NCBI GenBank assembly: GCA_019137195.1
Contig: JAGVSR010000068.1
Coordinates: 1-64,000, forward strand
DNA: 64,000 bases
Source of the DNA: Alphaproteobacteria bacterium
GTDB lineage: Bacteria; Pseudomonadota; Alphaproteobacteria; Rhizobiales; Hyphomicrobiaceae
Direction of reading: 5' to 3'
Part shown: in pieces, positions 28,421 to 36,524 of the stretch
Numbering within the stretch: the stretch's first letter is position 1
Layout: the number at the start of each line of letters is the position of its first letter
Position numbers and translations under genes: made by a program
The notes under the pieces: generated by a model
Database searches by the model: none
Told to the model about the DNA's origin: nothing
Seen by the model: only the letters and a program-made list of their open reading frames with translations

Positions 28421-29436
28421 ACGACCGGAAGACCGGCGTACTGCACCTCGAGCAGCGGCAAGCCGAGCCCTTCGTCATGCGAGGTCGTAAGGTAGAGATC
28501 GGCGCTCTCGATCAGCTCTCTGGCCGACTCGAGGGAGAGGTACCCGTGCAGGCGTACGACCGGCAGACCGTTCAGGATCTCGGCATCGTTACCCCAGCCC
28601 TCGCGGCCAGCGATGTGCAGCTCGGCCCCGCCCGGCAGCAGCCGGTCGAGTGCCGCCACGACCGCCGCCGCCGCCCGGTAGTTCTTGCGCGGCTCGACCG
28701 TGCCGAGACTCACGATTTTCACCGGTTGCGGCCTCTCCGGCCGTGTCGCCCTCTCGCCCGAGGCGAGCGAGAATACGTTGCGCACGCCCGGACGGTAGAG
28801 TGCGATGCGCGCGTCGGACCGGACGAACGGCAGAAGCTCGGCCCGGGTCTTCTCGGAATTGACCAGAAAGTGCTTGAGACCGCGAACGGCCCAGCCGAAC
28901 GGGCGCGCCATGTAGAGCTTGGCCTTCTGCCCAAGGTCCTGCGGCCGCGTAATGAGAAAAAGATCGTGAACGTAGAGCACCACGCGCTCGCGCGCGAGGC
29001 GGAAGAACGGCGACGGCGGGAAGCCGGGAAATACAAATTGCGCGCGTGGGCGAACGAGCGCGATGAGCGGCAGCAGAACCTGCTGCGCCACGATCATGCC
29101 GAGGATACCGCCCTTCGACCGAACATGCCGCACCTCGGCGCCCTCGAAGACCACCCGCTCGAACTGCTCGATTGTGACCCGCTCGATGCCGGTCACGTGT
29201 CTCCCGAGATGGGTGAGATCGAGATAGACCAGCGGGACCCTTGGTCCGGCGCCGCGAACGACAAATCCGGATGCGGTAGGCTCGCCGCCGCAACGGCGGC
29301 CCATGCGCCGTGTGGCCCTCGCCAGCGCAGCCGACAGCCGGCTCCACAGCCCTGCCTGCGCTTCAGGGATCGTGCCCTTCTCGCGTACGGGTGGCGTGCT
29401 GCTGGCGGCCACATCTGCCGACACATGCTCGAGCAT
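28339..29436 (-). CDS. glycosyltransferase family 4, probably frameshifted near its 3' end
   Basis: 365 residues from ATG 29436, which has an ideal GGGAGG upstream. The central part is a GT4 (GT-B) enzyme: Y-L-D-L-T-H-L-G-R-H-V-T-G-I-E-R-V near the acceptor side, V-S-L-G-T-V-E-P-R-K-N-Y for the donor domain, and S-H-D-E-G-L-G-L-P-L-L-E-V-Q-Y-A-G-L-P-V-V-A, the E-x7-E donor motif. Right after that motif, where relatives have about 60-80 more residues, the frame ends in an unnatural tail; a better tail is in another frame. It is predicted to add a sugar to the lipid-linked exopolysaccharide unit. Activity may be lost if the frameshift is real. Confidence 0.75.
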   Translation of the reverse strand: MLEHVSADVAASSTPPVREKGTIPEAQAGLWSRLSAALARATRRMGRRCGGEPTASGFVVRGAGPRVPLVYLDLTHLGRHVTGIERVTIEQFERVVFEGAEVRHVRSKGGILGMIVAQQVLLPLIALVRPRAQFVFPGFPPSPFFRLARERVVLYVHDLFLITRPQDLGQKAKLYMARPFGWAVRGLKHFLVNSEKTRAELLPFVRSDARIALYRPGVRNVFSLASGERATRPERPQPVKIVSLGTVEPRKNYRAAAAVVAALDRLLPGGAELHIAGREGWGNDAEILNGLPVVRLHGYLSLESARELIESADLYLTTSHDEGLGLPLLEVQYAGLPVVAPVRRSTMWNGGTPQRAATPCSPRPC

Positions 29437-29450
29437 AGCACCGCCTCCCG

Positions 29451-30578
29451 TCAGAGAATAAAGGAGCTCAGCGCCACCGGCGCCGCCGCCTGTACCTGAC
29501 GCGCCTCGTCGATGACCGACCGGATGAGCGACGCGTAGTCCGGTAGCCGGTTCGCGAGCGAGAACTCCTGCGCCCTTGCGCAACGCGGCGCGGGATCGCC
29601 GGGCCGATCGAGCACGTCCTCGATGGCGCGCGCCATCGCCACGTCGTCGCCGATCGGAACGATACGTCCATACTTGCCCGCCCCGAGAATGGTGACCGGG
29701 CCGGCGCACGCCGTGGCGACCGCTGGCAGCCCGTGCGCCATGGCCTCGACGATCACGTTGCCGAAGCTCTCAGTGCGTGAGGAGACCGCAAGGCATTTGG
29801 CCCTGGCGTACGCCTGCCACGGCTCGGCAACGTAGCCCGGAAGCGCGACACGTTCGGCGACGCCGAGCCGGCGCGCCTCCGCCTCGAGCGCCGACCGCTC
29901 CGGCCCCTTCCCGAGAATGACGAGCTCGGCCCGCGGACGCTTCAGCCGTGCGAACGCACGGATGAGCGTCGCGAAGTCCTTTTCCGGAACGAGCCGGCCG
30001 GCCGCCAGGATGACGTCCTTGCGCGCCCGAAGCTCGGCTTCCGTAGGAATCCGAGCGACCTCTGGCACGAAAACGGGATTGAGAACGACGTCGATGTTGC
30101 TCGCCCGCGCGTACCAGTCGGTCACGAGCGCCTTGGCGAGATCGTCCGAGACCGCGACCACGCGTCCCGACCGCGCGCTGATGACCGGCAGCAGGCGGTG
30201 TGCGAGCCAGCTCATCCAGCCCGTCCGCCATTCCTCGAAACCGTGATAGCTCGAGATGATCGGCGTTCTCGTGCCGGCGAGGAGGTCGGCGGCGACGAGC
30301 TTCAGGTTCGAGCCGGCGACGGCACCCAACGCCACGTCCGGCTTCACCCGCTGAAGCAGTGCCGCCAGCGTGCGCGTCGCCCTCCAGTGATTGCGCCCGA
30401 GCACCACGAGCTCGATGTCGGGATCAAGGCAGGCCCGGTTGTCGTCGGCCTCGAAATCGACCGCGAATACGACCTGGTGCCCGCGCGCCTTGAAGGCGCT
30501 CGCGAGCGAAGCCCACAGCCGCTCGGCGCCGCCGTCGACGAGCCCGTGGGTGTAGAAGAGGAGCTTGGGCAGTGGCAT
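29451..30578 (-). CDS. glycosyltransferase family 4
   Basis: 375 residues from ATG 30578. The GT-B layout is complete: an N-terminal acceptor domain with H-G-L-V-D-G-G-A-E-R-L, a donor domain with A-A-G-R-L-V-P-E-K-D-F, I-L-G-K-G-P-E-R, and the catalytic S-R-T-E-S-F-G-N-V-I-V-E-A-M-A-H-G-L-P-A-V-A-T motif. It is cytoplasmic or membrane-associated, transferring an activated sugar during exopolysaccharide repeat-unit assembly. It is part of the leftward operon: 70 bases after the WecB-like gene and 14 bases before the second GT4. Confidence 0.9.
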   Translation of the reverse strand: MPLPKLLFYTHGLVDGGAERLWASLASAFKARGHQVVFAVDFEADDNRACLDPDIELVVLGRNHWRATRTLAALLQRVKPDVALGAVAGSNLKLVAADLLAGTRTPIISSYHGFEEWRTGWMSWLAHRLLPVISARSGRVVAVSDDLAKALVTDWYARASNIDVVLNPVFVPEVARIPTEAELRARKDVILAAGRLVPEKDFATLIRAFARLKRPRAELVILGKGPERSALEAEARRLGVAERVALPGYVAEPWQAYARAKCLAVSSRTESFGNVIVEAMAHGLPAVATACAGPVTILGAGKYGRIVPIGDDVAMARAIEDVLDRPGDPAPRCARAQEFSLANRLPDYASLIRSVIDEARQVQAAAPVALSSFIL

Positions 30579-30648
30579 GGGGTGAGACTCTCTGGAACCA
30601 GATTGCCGCTTGCGCAGGTCGGATGCGGCAGTCATGGGGCCGCCCGCA

Positions 30649-31539
30649 TCAGGAGCGCGCGCCGGTGAGGGCCTGCCGGATCGGCGATAGTACAGTGATG
30701 TCGGCGAGGACCAGCGCCGAAAGCGCGTACCGCACGGCGAGCCGGCGAGGATTGGTTACGAGCCGCCATAGCCATTCGAGCCCTGCCTTCTGCATTGCCG
30801 GCGGCGCTCTCAGCTGCGAGCCGGCGAGGAAGTCGAGTGCCGCACCGATGCAGACAAAGCCCACCTCGATCCCACGCTCGACGGCGCGTGCGGCGAGAAG
30901 CTCCTGTTTCGGCGCACCGAGTGCGACGAGACAGAGCCGCGCCCCCGAGGCCGCAATGCGGTCGAGGTAATGATCCGCCTCCCCGCTCTCGGGAGCAAAC
31001 CCTTGCGGCGGTGAGGCTGAGCCGACGATGTCGAGCGTTCCGTTCGTCGCGGCCGAAAGATAGGCTCCCGCGTCCGCGAGCACGTCGGGCGATGTCCCGA
31101 AGAGATACACCGGAAGCTCCGCGCGCGCTGCCGCCTTCACGAGCGGCACCACGAGATCGGCCCCCGTGGTGCGCTGGATCCGCCGGTCCTGCCGCGCCGC
31201 GAGCCTGGCGACCGGCTCGCCGTCTGCCGTCACGAACCGCGCCCGCGCGTAAGCCGAGCGGAAGCGGCTGTTCGAGTGCAGCTTGGACAGGTGGTCGAGA
31301 TTGAGCGTGAAGACCGAGAAACTATCGCGGGCCTCCGCCGCACGAACGATGGCATCGACCGCGCTCTCGAGATCGGCGAGATTGATCGGCCAGCCGTCGA
31401 TGGTCGCGAGCGGCTTGTCGGTCGTGGCGAAAACGTAGCGGGAAAGCGTGTACTCCGACACCCCGCCCCCGCCGCCCGCGGTGGGCCTTCCAATCATGGC
31501 AGCGCTTGAGTCGACGGCAGTGGCGGCTCGATGGGTCAT
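30649..31539 (-). CDS. WecB/TagA/CpsF family (GT26) glycosyltransferase
   Basis: 296 residues from ATG 31539 (GAGAGA upstream). Family marks are the T-L-N-L-D-H-L segment, V-T-A-D-G-E-P-V, R-T-T-G-A-D-L-V, Y-L-F-G-T-S-P-D-V, L-V-A-L-G-A-P-K-Q-E and the C-terminal R-A-P-x-x-M-Q-K-A-G-L-E-W-L-W-R-L. GT26 enzymes add N-acetylmannosaminuronate, ManNAc or glucose to lipid-linked intermediates at the inner face of the membrane. The gene lies between the chain-length protein and two GT4 genes in the same direction. Confidence 0.92.
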   Translation of the reverse strand: MTHRAATAVDSSAAMIGRPTAGGGGGVSEYTLSRYVFATTDKPLATIDGWPINLADLESAVDAIVRAAEARDSFSVFTLNLDHLSKLHSNSRFRSAYARARFVTADGEPVARLAARQDRRIQRTTGADLVVPLVKAAARAELPVYLFGTSPDVLADAGAYLSAATNGTLDIVGSASPPQGFAPESGEADHYLDRIAASGARLCLVALGAPKQELLAARAVERGIEVGFVCIGAALDFLAGSQLRAPPAMQKAGLEWLWRLVTNPRRLAVRYALSALVLADITVLSPIRQALTGARS

Positions 31540-31713
31540 GGTCTCTCGCGGCTCTTTCCCCGAATGGATCATGTCGGTCGGGGAGCAAGCTTTGTGCCGG
31601 TCCCGTTTCGGGAGTCGGGACCGGGCCCTCCTGGCCTCGCCGCGCGCGGAAACCGGCGCGGACGAAGGGTGCCGCGCACCTGATGCTGGAGTCCCGGGAT
31701 CGGGTTCCTGGCA

Positions 31714-31737
31714 CCGGGTTCCTGCCGTCGAACCCGG
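31714..31737. other. perfect hairpin between two exopolysaccharide genes
   Basis: CCGGGTTC (31714-31721) and GAACCCGG (31730-31737) form an 8-bp perfect stem with an 8-base loop. It lies after the chain-length gene stop and before the WecB-like gene. There is no T-tract on the transcribed side, so it may be an mRNA processing or attenuation structure rather than a full terminator. Confidence 0.45.
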
Positions 31738-31778
31738 AGGGTCAGCGACCGATGGCGAGTGGGGACAGTGCCGGCTCG

Positions 31779-33956
31779 CTATGCGCTCCGATGCACGAGC
31801 ACCGCGCCCGCAATGCGATTGCGGGCCCCTTCGGTGACAACGGAAAGATCCGCCACGGTATCGCGTGTGCTCGTTCCGGCGCCGACCACGAGCACGATGC
31901 GATCGACGGCCGGAACGAGGCTCAGCGCCGACTCGTCCTCGTTGAGCGCGCCGCCGTCGTAGACGATGAGATCGTAGTCCTGCGCCATCGTCGTCAGCCC
32001 CGAGACGAGGCGGCGACGCTGCTGGGCGCGCAGGCTTCGGATGTCCGCGAGCGCCACCGGCAGGAGCGACAGACCCGAGCGGGCGTCCCGGCTGACGATG
32101 CGTGCCAAGTGCTCCTTATTGTCGAGCGCAATAGGTGCTTCGCGTGACACGTCGCGGCCGAACACGCCGGATAGTGCCGGATTGACCGAATTGGCATCGA
32201 CGAGCAGCGCGCGGTCACCTGCCAGGGCCGCCGCATAGGCGAGCGAGAGCGCGACCGACGACGTGCCAATGCCGCTCTCCCCGCCGGCAACCATGATGGC
32301 GAGCGGCCGGCCCGCCCGGACACCCGTCCTCAACCGCGACAGGAGACGTAAGACGCCCTGGCGATAGTCCGGAGCGTTGCGGCCGCGCGTGTCGCCGATC
32401 GCCATCAGCAGATCGCCATAGGCGGTCGGGTCCGTCGCACTCGGACGCTCGGCACCGATCCAGCTGCTGATACGCCCGGTCAGCCCCCGCGGCGGGACGT
32501 ACGGCAGCTCGCCGGCGAGCTTGAGGCCGGTGAGGCGGGAAAGATCGCCGCCCGAGTGGATCGAGCGGTCGAGATGGTGCCGCACCAGCGCCTGCGCCAG
32601 CCCGAGTCCGAGGCCGCCGATGAGGCCGAGGGCGGCCAGCAGAGCGCGCGACGGCTTCGACGGATAGCTCGGCACTGCGGCAGGCGAGACGATGCGGGCC
32701 TCGGCCGTCGTGATGTTTTGCTGCTCTTGGGTCTCCTTGGCACGGGCTAGAAAGGCCTGCAGAAGCTCACGGCTGGCGTTCGCTTCGCGCTCGAGCTCCC
32801 GCAGCTTGATCGAGGCAGTGCCGGTGCGTCCGACCTCTTCCTTGCTCGTCTCTATGGTGCGGACGAGCTCCCGCTCGCGGTTGGACGCAATTTCGAACTC
32901 GCTCCTTGCCGCGGCTGCGATGCGCTTCAGCTCCGCAGAGATCTGCGCCTCGATCTCCTTAAGTTGCGAGCGCACGTCGATCAGCACGGGATGGCGCGGT
33001 TGCAGCTGGGTCGCGAGCGCCGCCTCGCGCCGGGCAACCTGCGCATACTGGTCGCGAAGCTTCTGGACCAGTCCCGATTTGACAGCGTCCGCCAGGCTGT
33101 CGGGCGCAATTCTGCCCTTGGTCGCCTCCGTCGCCTGCTCGTAGCGTGCCTTGGCCTCTGCGGCGACCGCTCGCGCGCTGGCGAGCTCGGAGTTGAGCTT
33201 GCCGAGCTGCTGCTCGGTGACGACGCCGCCTTCGGACGTCACGATATGGTTCGCCTTCTTGAACTCGTCGATGCGGGTTTCGGCCTTGCGCACCTGCTCG
33301 CCGAGCTCGCCGAGACGGGCGTCGATGGCCTTGTTGACGCGATGCGCCTCGTCGGCCTTGAAAGCCATCTGGGCATCGATGTAGGCGGTCGCGATCGCGT
33401 TGGCGATCGCCGACGCCTTGGCCGCCGAGGTGTTGTCGACCTCGATGTCGACCACGTACGTCTTGCTGGCCCGCTTGACGCGCACGGTGCGCGCGAGTGC
33501 CTCGAGGGCCCGGGTCTTGGGCTCGACCTCGGGACGCGGCCCGCGCACGAGGTCCTTGAGATTCGAGACGAAACCGCCGCGCGGGGGAGTGGCAATGGCC
33601 GGGTCCTTGTCGAGCGCGAGCGCGTCGACGGCACGTCCGAGGACACTTTCCGACGTGATGATCGGCACCTGGCTTTCGACCAGAGCCGCGTCGGACGTGA
33701 GCCCTCCCACGACGACGTCGTCGCTCACGATCTTCCTTGCTCGGGGATCGATGAAGAGTGTTGCGGTCGCCGTGTAGATCGAGGGCGTCACCGCGAGGTA
33801 AGCCAGAATGAGCAGGAGCACGCCCGCCGCCATGATCGAGATCGACAGCTTGTAGCGGCGGAGAATGGAGAGAAAGCCTCCGAGGTCGGTATCGGCTCGG
33901 CCGCCGCTCGTGATGTCCCGGGCAAAGGATTGTTCCGACGAGTACATGAAGCTCAC
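31779..33956 (-). CDS. Wzc/ExoP-like polysaccharide co-polymerase with degenerate kinase domain
   Basis: 725 residues; GTG 33956 has GGAAGG upstream. Order: cytoplasmic N-terminus, membrane helix (about 37-58), a Wzz chain-length domain with long periplasmic coiled coils (about 200-430), a second helix (about 455-475) and a C-terminal BY-kinase-like domain. In that domain the P-loop reads G-G-E-S-G-I-G-T-S-S-V-A (about 558-569): the catalytic lysine is replaced. The A' motif L-L-V-D-A-N (584-589) and the Walker B-like L-I-V-Y-D-G (663-668) remain, but there is no C-terminal tyrosine cluster. It therefore probably controls polymer length and export without tyrosine kinase activity. It is first in the leftward exopolysaccharide operon. 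Confidence 0.9.
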   Translation of the reverse strand: MSFMYSSEQSFARDITSGGRADTDLGGFLSILRRYKLSISIMAAGVLLLILAYLAVTPSIYTATATLFIDPRARKIVSDDVVVGGLTSDAALVESQVPIITSESVLGRAVDALALDKDPAIATPPRGGFVSNLKDLVRGPRPEVEPKTRALEALARTVRVKRASKTYVVDIEVDNTSAAKASAIANAIATAYIDAQMAFKADEAHRVNKAIDARLGELGEQVRKAETRIDEFKKANHIVTSEGGVVTEQQLGKLNSELASARAVAAEAKARYEQATEATKGRIAPDSLADAVKSGLVQKLRDQYAQVARREAALATQLQPRHPVLIDVRSQLKEIEAQISAELKRIAAAARSEFEIASNRERELVRTIETSKEEVGRTGTASIKLRELEREANASRELLQAFLARAKETQEQQNITTAEARIVSPAAVPSYPSKPSRALLAALGLIGGLGLGLAQALVRHHLDRSIHSGGDLSRLTGLKLAGELPYVPPRGLTGRISSWIGAERPSATDPTAYGDLLMAIGDTRGRNAPDYRQGVLRLLSRLRTGVRAGRPLAIMVAGGESGIGTSSVALSLAYAAALAGDRALLVDANSVNPALSGVFGRDVSREAPIALDNKEHLARIVSRDARSGLSLLPVALADIRSLRAQQRRRLVSGLTTMAQDYDLIVYDGGALNEDESALSLVPAVDRIVLVVGAGTSTRDTVADLSVVTEGARNRIAGAVLVHRSA

Positions 33957-34086
33957 GATCGTTCCTTCCGCCCGCGCTCACTCATTGACGCCGGCCCTGA
34001 ACCGCTCCGACGCCGGCATGCTCCTTGGATAGTCCCGCTCCCGCCCGGTCTCCACGCATTGATTACCGTTTTCGGGTCGGGTGCGT

Positions 34087-34103
34087 TTGGCAGGGATGTT
34101 GCA
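34087..34103 (+). promoter_or_regulatory. near-consensus sigma-54 (RpoN) promoter
   Basis: TTGGCAGGGATGTTGCA has the invariant GG (34089-34090) and GC (34101-34102) ten bases apart and differs from YTGGCACGRNNNTTGCW at one position. It lies 87 bases before the polyprenyl-phosphate sugar transferase start, in the 233-base gap between divergent exopolysaccharide genes. Confidence 0.6.
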
Positions 34104-34189
34104 AGCCTCATGCCGTGTCCGGAGCGGTCCGGGCGTGTTCCCGCCCCGGCCGGAATGATGACTGACAATGTCTCAACGGGTGAATTGAA

Positions 34190-35644
34190 GTGAACGAGCA
34201 AGTCCATCGGATCGGTAGTGCCAAGCTGGTCGAAGCTACGCGGCTGAAGCTCGGCGACACGGCCTTCGCTGCCACGGCTCTGGCCATCGATACCGCCATC
34301 ATCGTCGCCATGTCCGTGAGCGTAGGCGCCGTTTACCATCTTTGGGTCTACGGCGATCACGGCGATCTCGCCTCCTACGCGGGCGTCGGTCTCGGAACGG
34401 CACTCCTCTACACACTGCCGTTCCTGTTTCGGGACGAGTACCGGCTGCATGACTTCCTGGAAGGACGCCGCAGCATCGGCCATATCGCGCTGGTCTGGAC
34501 CTATGCCTTCCTCTGCCTCGGCCTCATCGGCTTCCTGACCAAGACGGCGGGCCTCGTCTCGCGCGGCTGGATGGTGCTGTTCTATTTCACCGGCCTCGCT
34601 GCCCTGGTCGCCATCGAGGATCTGATGCGCCGCGGCCTCGTCGCTCTGGCCAAGGTCGACCGCATCGCCCGGCGCCGCCTGCTCCTCGTCGGGAGCGCCG
34701 CCGACATCGAGCGTCTCGTCTTGGAGCTGCCGGCCGACCATCCAGGGGTGCGCGTCGTCGGAACCGTCGAGCTCACCGCATTGGGCGTGGATGGCGAGAC
34801 GCTGCCCGGGGCGCTCGAGCGCAAGCTGGCCGAGGCCGCCGTCAAAGCGCGGGCGCTCAACGTGGAGGACGTCATCATCCTGACCGACTGGTCGCGGTCC
34901 GACATGATTCACGCTCTCGTCGAGCCGTTCCGTGCCCTCCCGATCGGCATTCACCTCGGGGCGTCCAGCATCGTCGGGCCGTTCTCGGAAGCGCGCATAT
35001 CGCACTTCGCCGCCGTGACCGCCGTGTCGCTCACCGCCCCGCCCCTGAGCCCCGTTCAGGCCTTCGTCAAGCGCACCTTCGACATCGTGGTCTCGGCATT
35101 GGCGCTTGTGCTCCTTTCGCCGCTCTTCCTGGCCGTCGCCGTTCTCATCAAGGCGACGAGCAAGGGACCTGTCTTCTTTCGCCAGCGCCGCCGCGGCTAC
35201 AATCAGGCCGAGTTCCGCATCTGGAAGTTCCGCACCATGACCACCATGGACGACGGCGACAGGATCGAGCAGGCGCGCCGCAATGACCAGCGGATCACCA
35301 GTGTCGGCCGCTATCTCCGCAGCCTCAATATCGACGAGCTGCCACAGCTCATCAACGTCTTGAAGGGCGAGATGTCTCTCGTCGGCCCACGCCCCCACGC
35401 CGTCGCCCACGACGAGCTGTTCGAGAAGCGCATAGCGACCTACACGCGGCGCCTGAACGTGAGGCCCGGCATCACCGGCTGGGCCCAGGTGCAGGGCTTC
35501 CGCGGCCTGACCGAGACCGACGACGCCATGCAGAAGCGCGTCGAATGCGATCTCTACTACATCGACAACTGGTCGATTGCCTTCGATCTCTACATCATCG
35601 CGTTAACCGTGCTCTCCCCCCGCTCGTACATCAACGCCCACTGA
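34190..35644 (+). CDS. polyprenyl-phosphate glycosylphosphotransferase (ExoY/WcaJ type)
   Basis: 484 residues, GTG start. Four to five N-terminal membrane helices (about 25-160) and a central nucleotide-binding-like domain (about 160-280) precede the catalytic bacterial sugar transferase domain (about 285-484). The last has a membrane-entering helix after F-V-K-R-T-F-D-I-V-V-S, then G-P-V-F-F-R-Q-R-R-R-G, W-K-F-R-T-M, L-R-S-L-N-I-D-E-L-P-Q-L, M-S-L-V-G-P-R-P-H-A and V-R-P-G-I-T-G-W-A-Q-V. It transfers a sugar 1-phosphate to undecaprenyl phosphate, starting exopolysaccharide repeat-unit synthesis. Probably RpoN-dependent, given the promoter upstream. Confidence 0.95.
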   Translation: MNEQVHRIGSAKLVEATRLKLGDTAFAATALAIDTAIIVAMSVSVGAVYHLWVYGDHGDLASYAGVGLGTALLYTLPFLFRDEYRLHDFLEGRRSIGHIALVWTYAFLCLGLIGFLTKTAGLVSRGWMVLFYFTGLAALVAIEDLMRRGLVALAKVDRIARRRLLLVGSAADIERLVLELPADHPGVRVVGTVELTALGVDGETLPGALERKLAEAAVKARALNVEDVIILTDWSRSDMIHALVEPFRALPIGIHLGASSIVGPFSEARISHFAAVTAVSLTAPPLSPVQAFVKRTFDIVVSALALVLLSPLFLAVAVLIKATSKGPVFFRQRRRGYNQAEFRIWKFRTMTTMDDGDRIEQARRNDQRITSVGRYLRSLNIDELPQLINVLKGEMSLVGPRPHAVAHDELFEKRIATYTRRLNVRPGITGWAQVQGFRGLTETDDAMQKRVECDLYYIDNWSIAFDLYIIALTVLSPRSYINAH

Positions 35645-35864
35645 GCGAGGCGGCCGGCCGGGCCGGGCCTTCCGCCGGACGCCGGCTGCGGGTTGCGCGA
35701 TCCGCAGCCGCGCACAACGCGAACATCCGCTCCTCGAACCCCTCGAGCCCGGTGAATTGCAGTCGCGCTTCGGCAGCCGCATGAATGGTCCCGGCCAGCC
35801 CACGCGCTTCCGCCGGGGCGAGGGCGTAAACCGGGTCATGCCTCAATCCGCAGCCGAAGGGCAT
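35631..35864 (-). CDS. possible small hypothetical protein
   Basis: A 77-codon frame from ATG 35864 overlaps the end of the sugar transferase gene by 14 bases on the opposite strand. The middle (L-Q-F-T-G-L-E-G-F-E-E-R-M-F-A-L-C-A-A-A) looks like a real helical protein, but the C-terminal third is Arg/Ala/Pro-rich and the ribosome-binding site is too distant. No family was recognised; it may be spurious. Confidence 0.3.
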   Translation of the reverse strand: MPFGCGLRHDPVYALAPAEARGLAGTIHAAAEARLQFTGLEGFEERMFALCAAADRATRSRRPAEGPARPAASLSGR

Positions 35865-35909
35865 GCTGATAGGGCGCTCCCTCCGGACGCTGGACGATCG
35901 GAGGCGCAC

Positions 35910-36146
35910 CGTTGTCCGGACCGAGGCTAGTCGCCCATTAAATGGTCAGAATGACAAAAGTCTTTGCTTATAAATCAGCATATTCCACATAGCTGCTAAT
36001 ACGAAATATCAAGACATCGGCGGTTGCCAGGACGCCCCCGAAAACCTCAGTTAAGGAAGCACCGGCCGCCGCCGAGCGCCGGCGCCGGGACTCGCGCCCA
36101 TACCGGCCGCTGCGGCGAGATGAACGAGGAACTCCCCAATTGAAGC
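35910..36146. other. intergenic with an AT-rich segment
   Basis: No gene is seen. Bases about 35936-36010 are strikingly AT-rich for this genome and include CATTAAATGG, TTTGCTTATAAATC and GCATATTCCACATAGC. The segment could be a regulator-binding region or a trace of acquired DNA; nothing in it is decisive. Confidence 0.45.
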
Positions 36147-36175
36147 TTGATCGGGGGCAGCACCTCTCCTATAGA
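36147..36175 (+). promoter_or_regulatory. putative sigma-70 promoter of tRNA-Glu
   Basis: TTGATC (36147-36152), 17 bases, TATAGA (36170-36175). Transcription would start about 8 bases before the mature tRNA 5' end. Confidence 0.55.
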
Positions 36176-36189
36176 TGCCGCCTGCGCCG

Positions 36190-36265
36190 GCCCCGTTCGT
36201 CTAGTGGCCTAGGACACCCGCCTCTCACGTGGGCAACAGGGGTTCGAGTCCCCTACGGGGCGCCA
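36190..36265 (+). tRNA. tRNA-Glu (anticodon CTC)
   Basis: A complete cloverleaf of 76 bases including encoded CCA. Acceptor GCCCCGT pairs with ACGGGGC (36255-36261). The anticodon stem CCCGC/GTGGG surrounds the loop CTCTCAC with anticodon CTC at 36224-36226. The T-loop GGTTCGAGTC is standard. It decodes GAG. No second tRNA is adjacent. Confidence 0.97.
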
Positions 36266-36270
36266 GCTTT

Positions 36271-36302
36271 TTCATATCTCACAAAGTTCATATCTCACAA
36301 AG
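36271..36302 (+). repeat. perfect 16-bp tandem duplication downstream of tRNA-Glu
   Basis: TTCATATCTCACAAAG occurs twice without a gap (36271-36286 and 36287-36302), starting six bases after the CCA end. It is AT-rich against a GC-rich background. It may be slippage or a footprint of recombination at the tRNA 3' end. Confidence 0.85.
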
Positions 36303-36524
36303 AATGTGCCGTGTGCGCCAAGGGCACGCGCGATCAGGCCCCGTCGCTGGGGCTCCCAGCGCGCCTCTGGGTTGCCTCGCCACGCCAAACCAAAACCCTG
36401 CCGGAAATTAACCAAGACCCGTCTTTGCCCCTCGCCTCCGACACCTTGGACCGGCTCCTGACCGAACTTTAACCCGGCTGCTTTAGTTGTTGGAAAGATT
36501 GCCATCAGCCCGGGACCCCGACAG

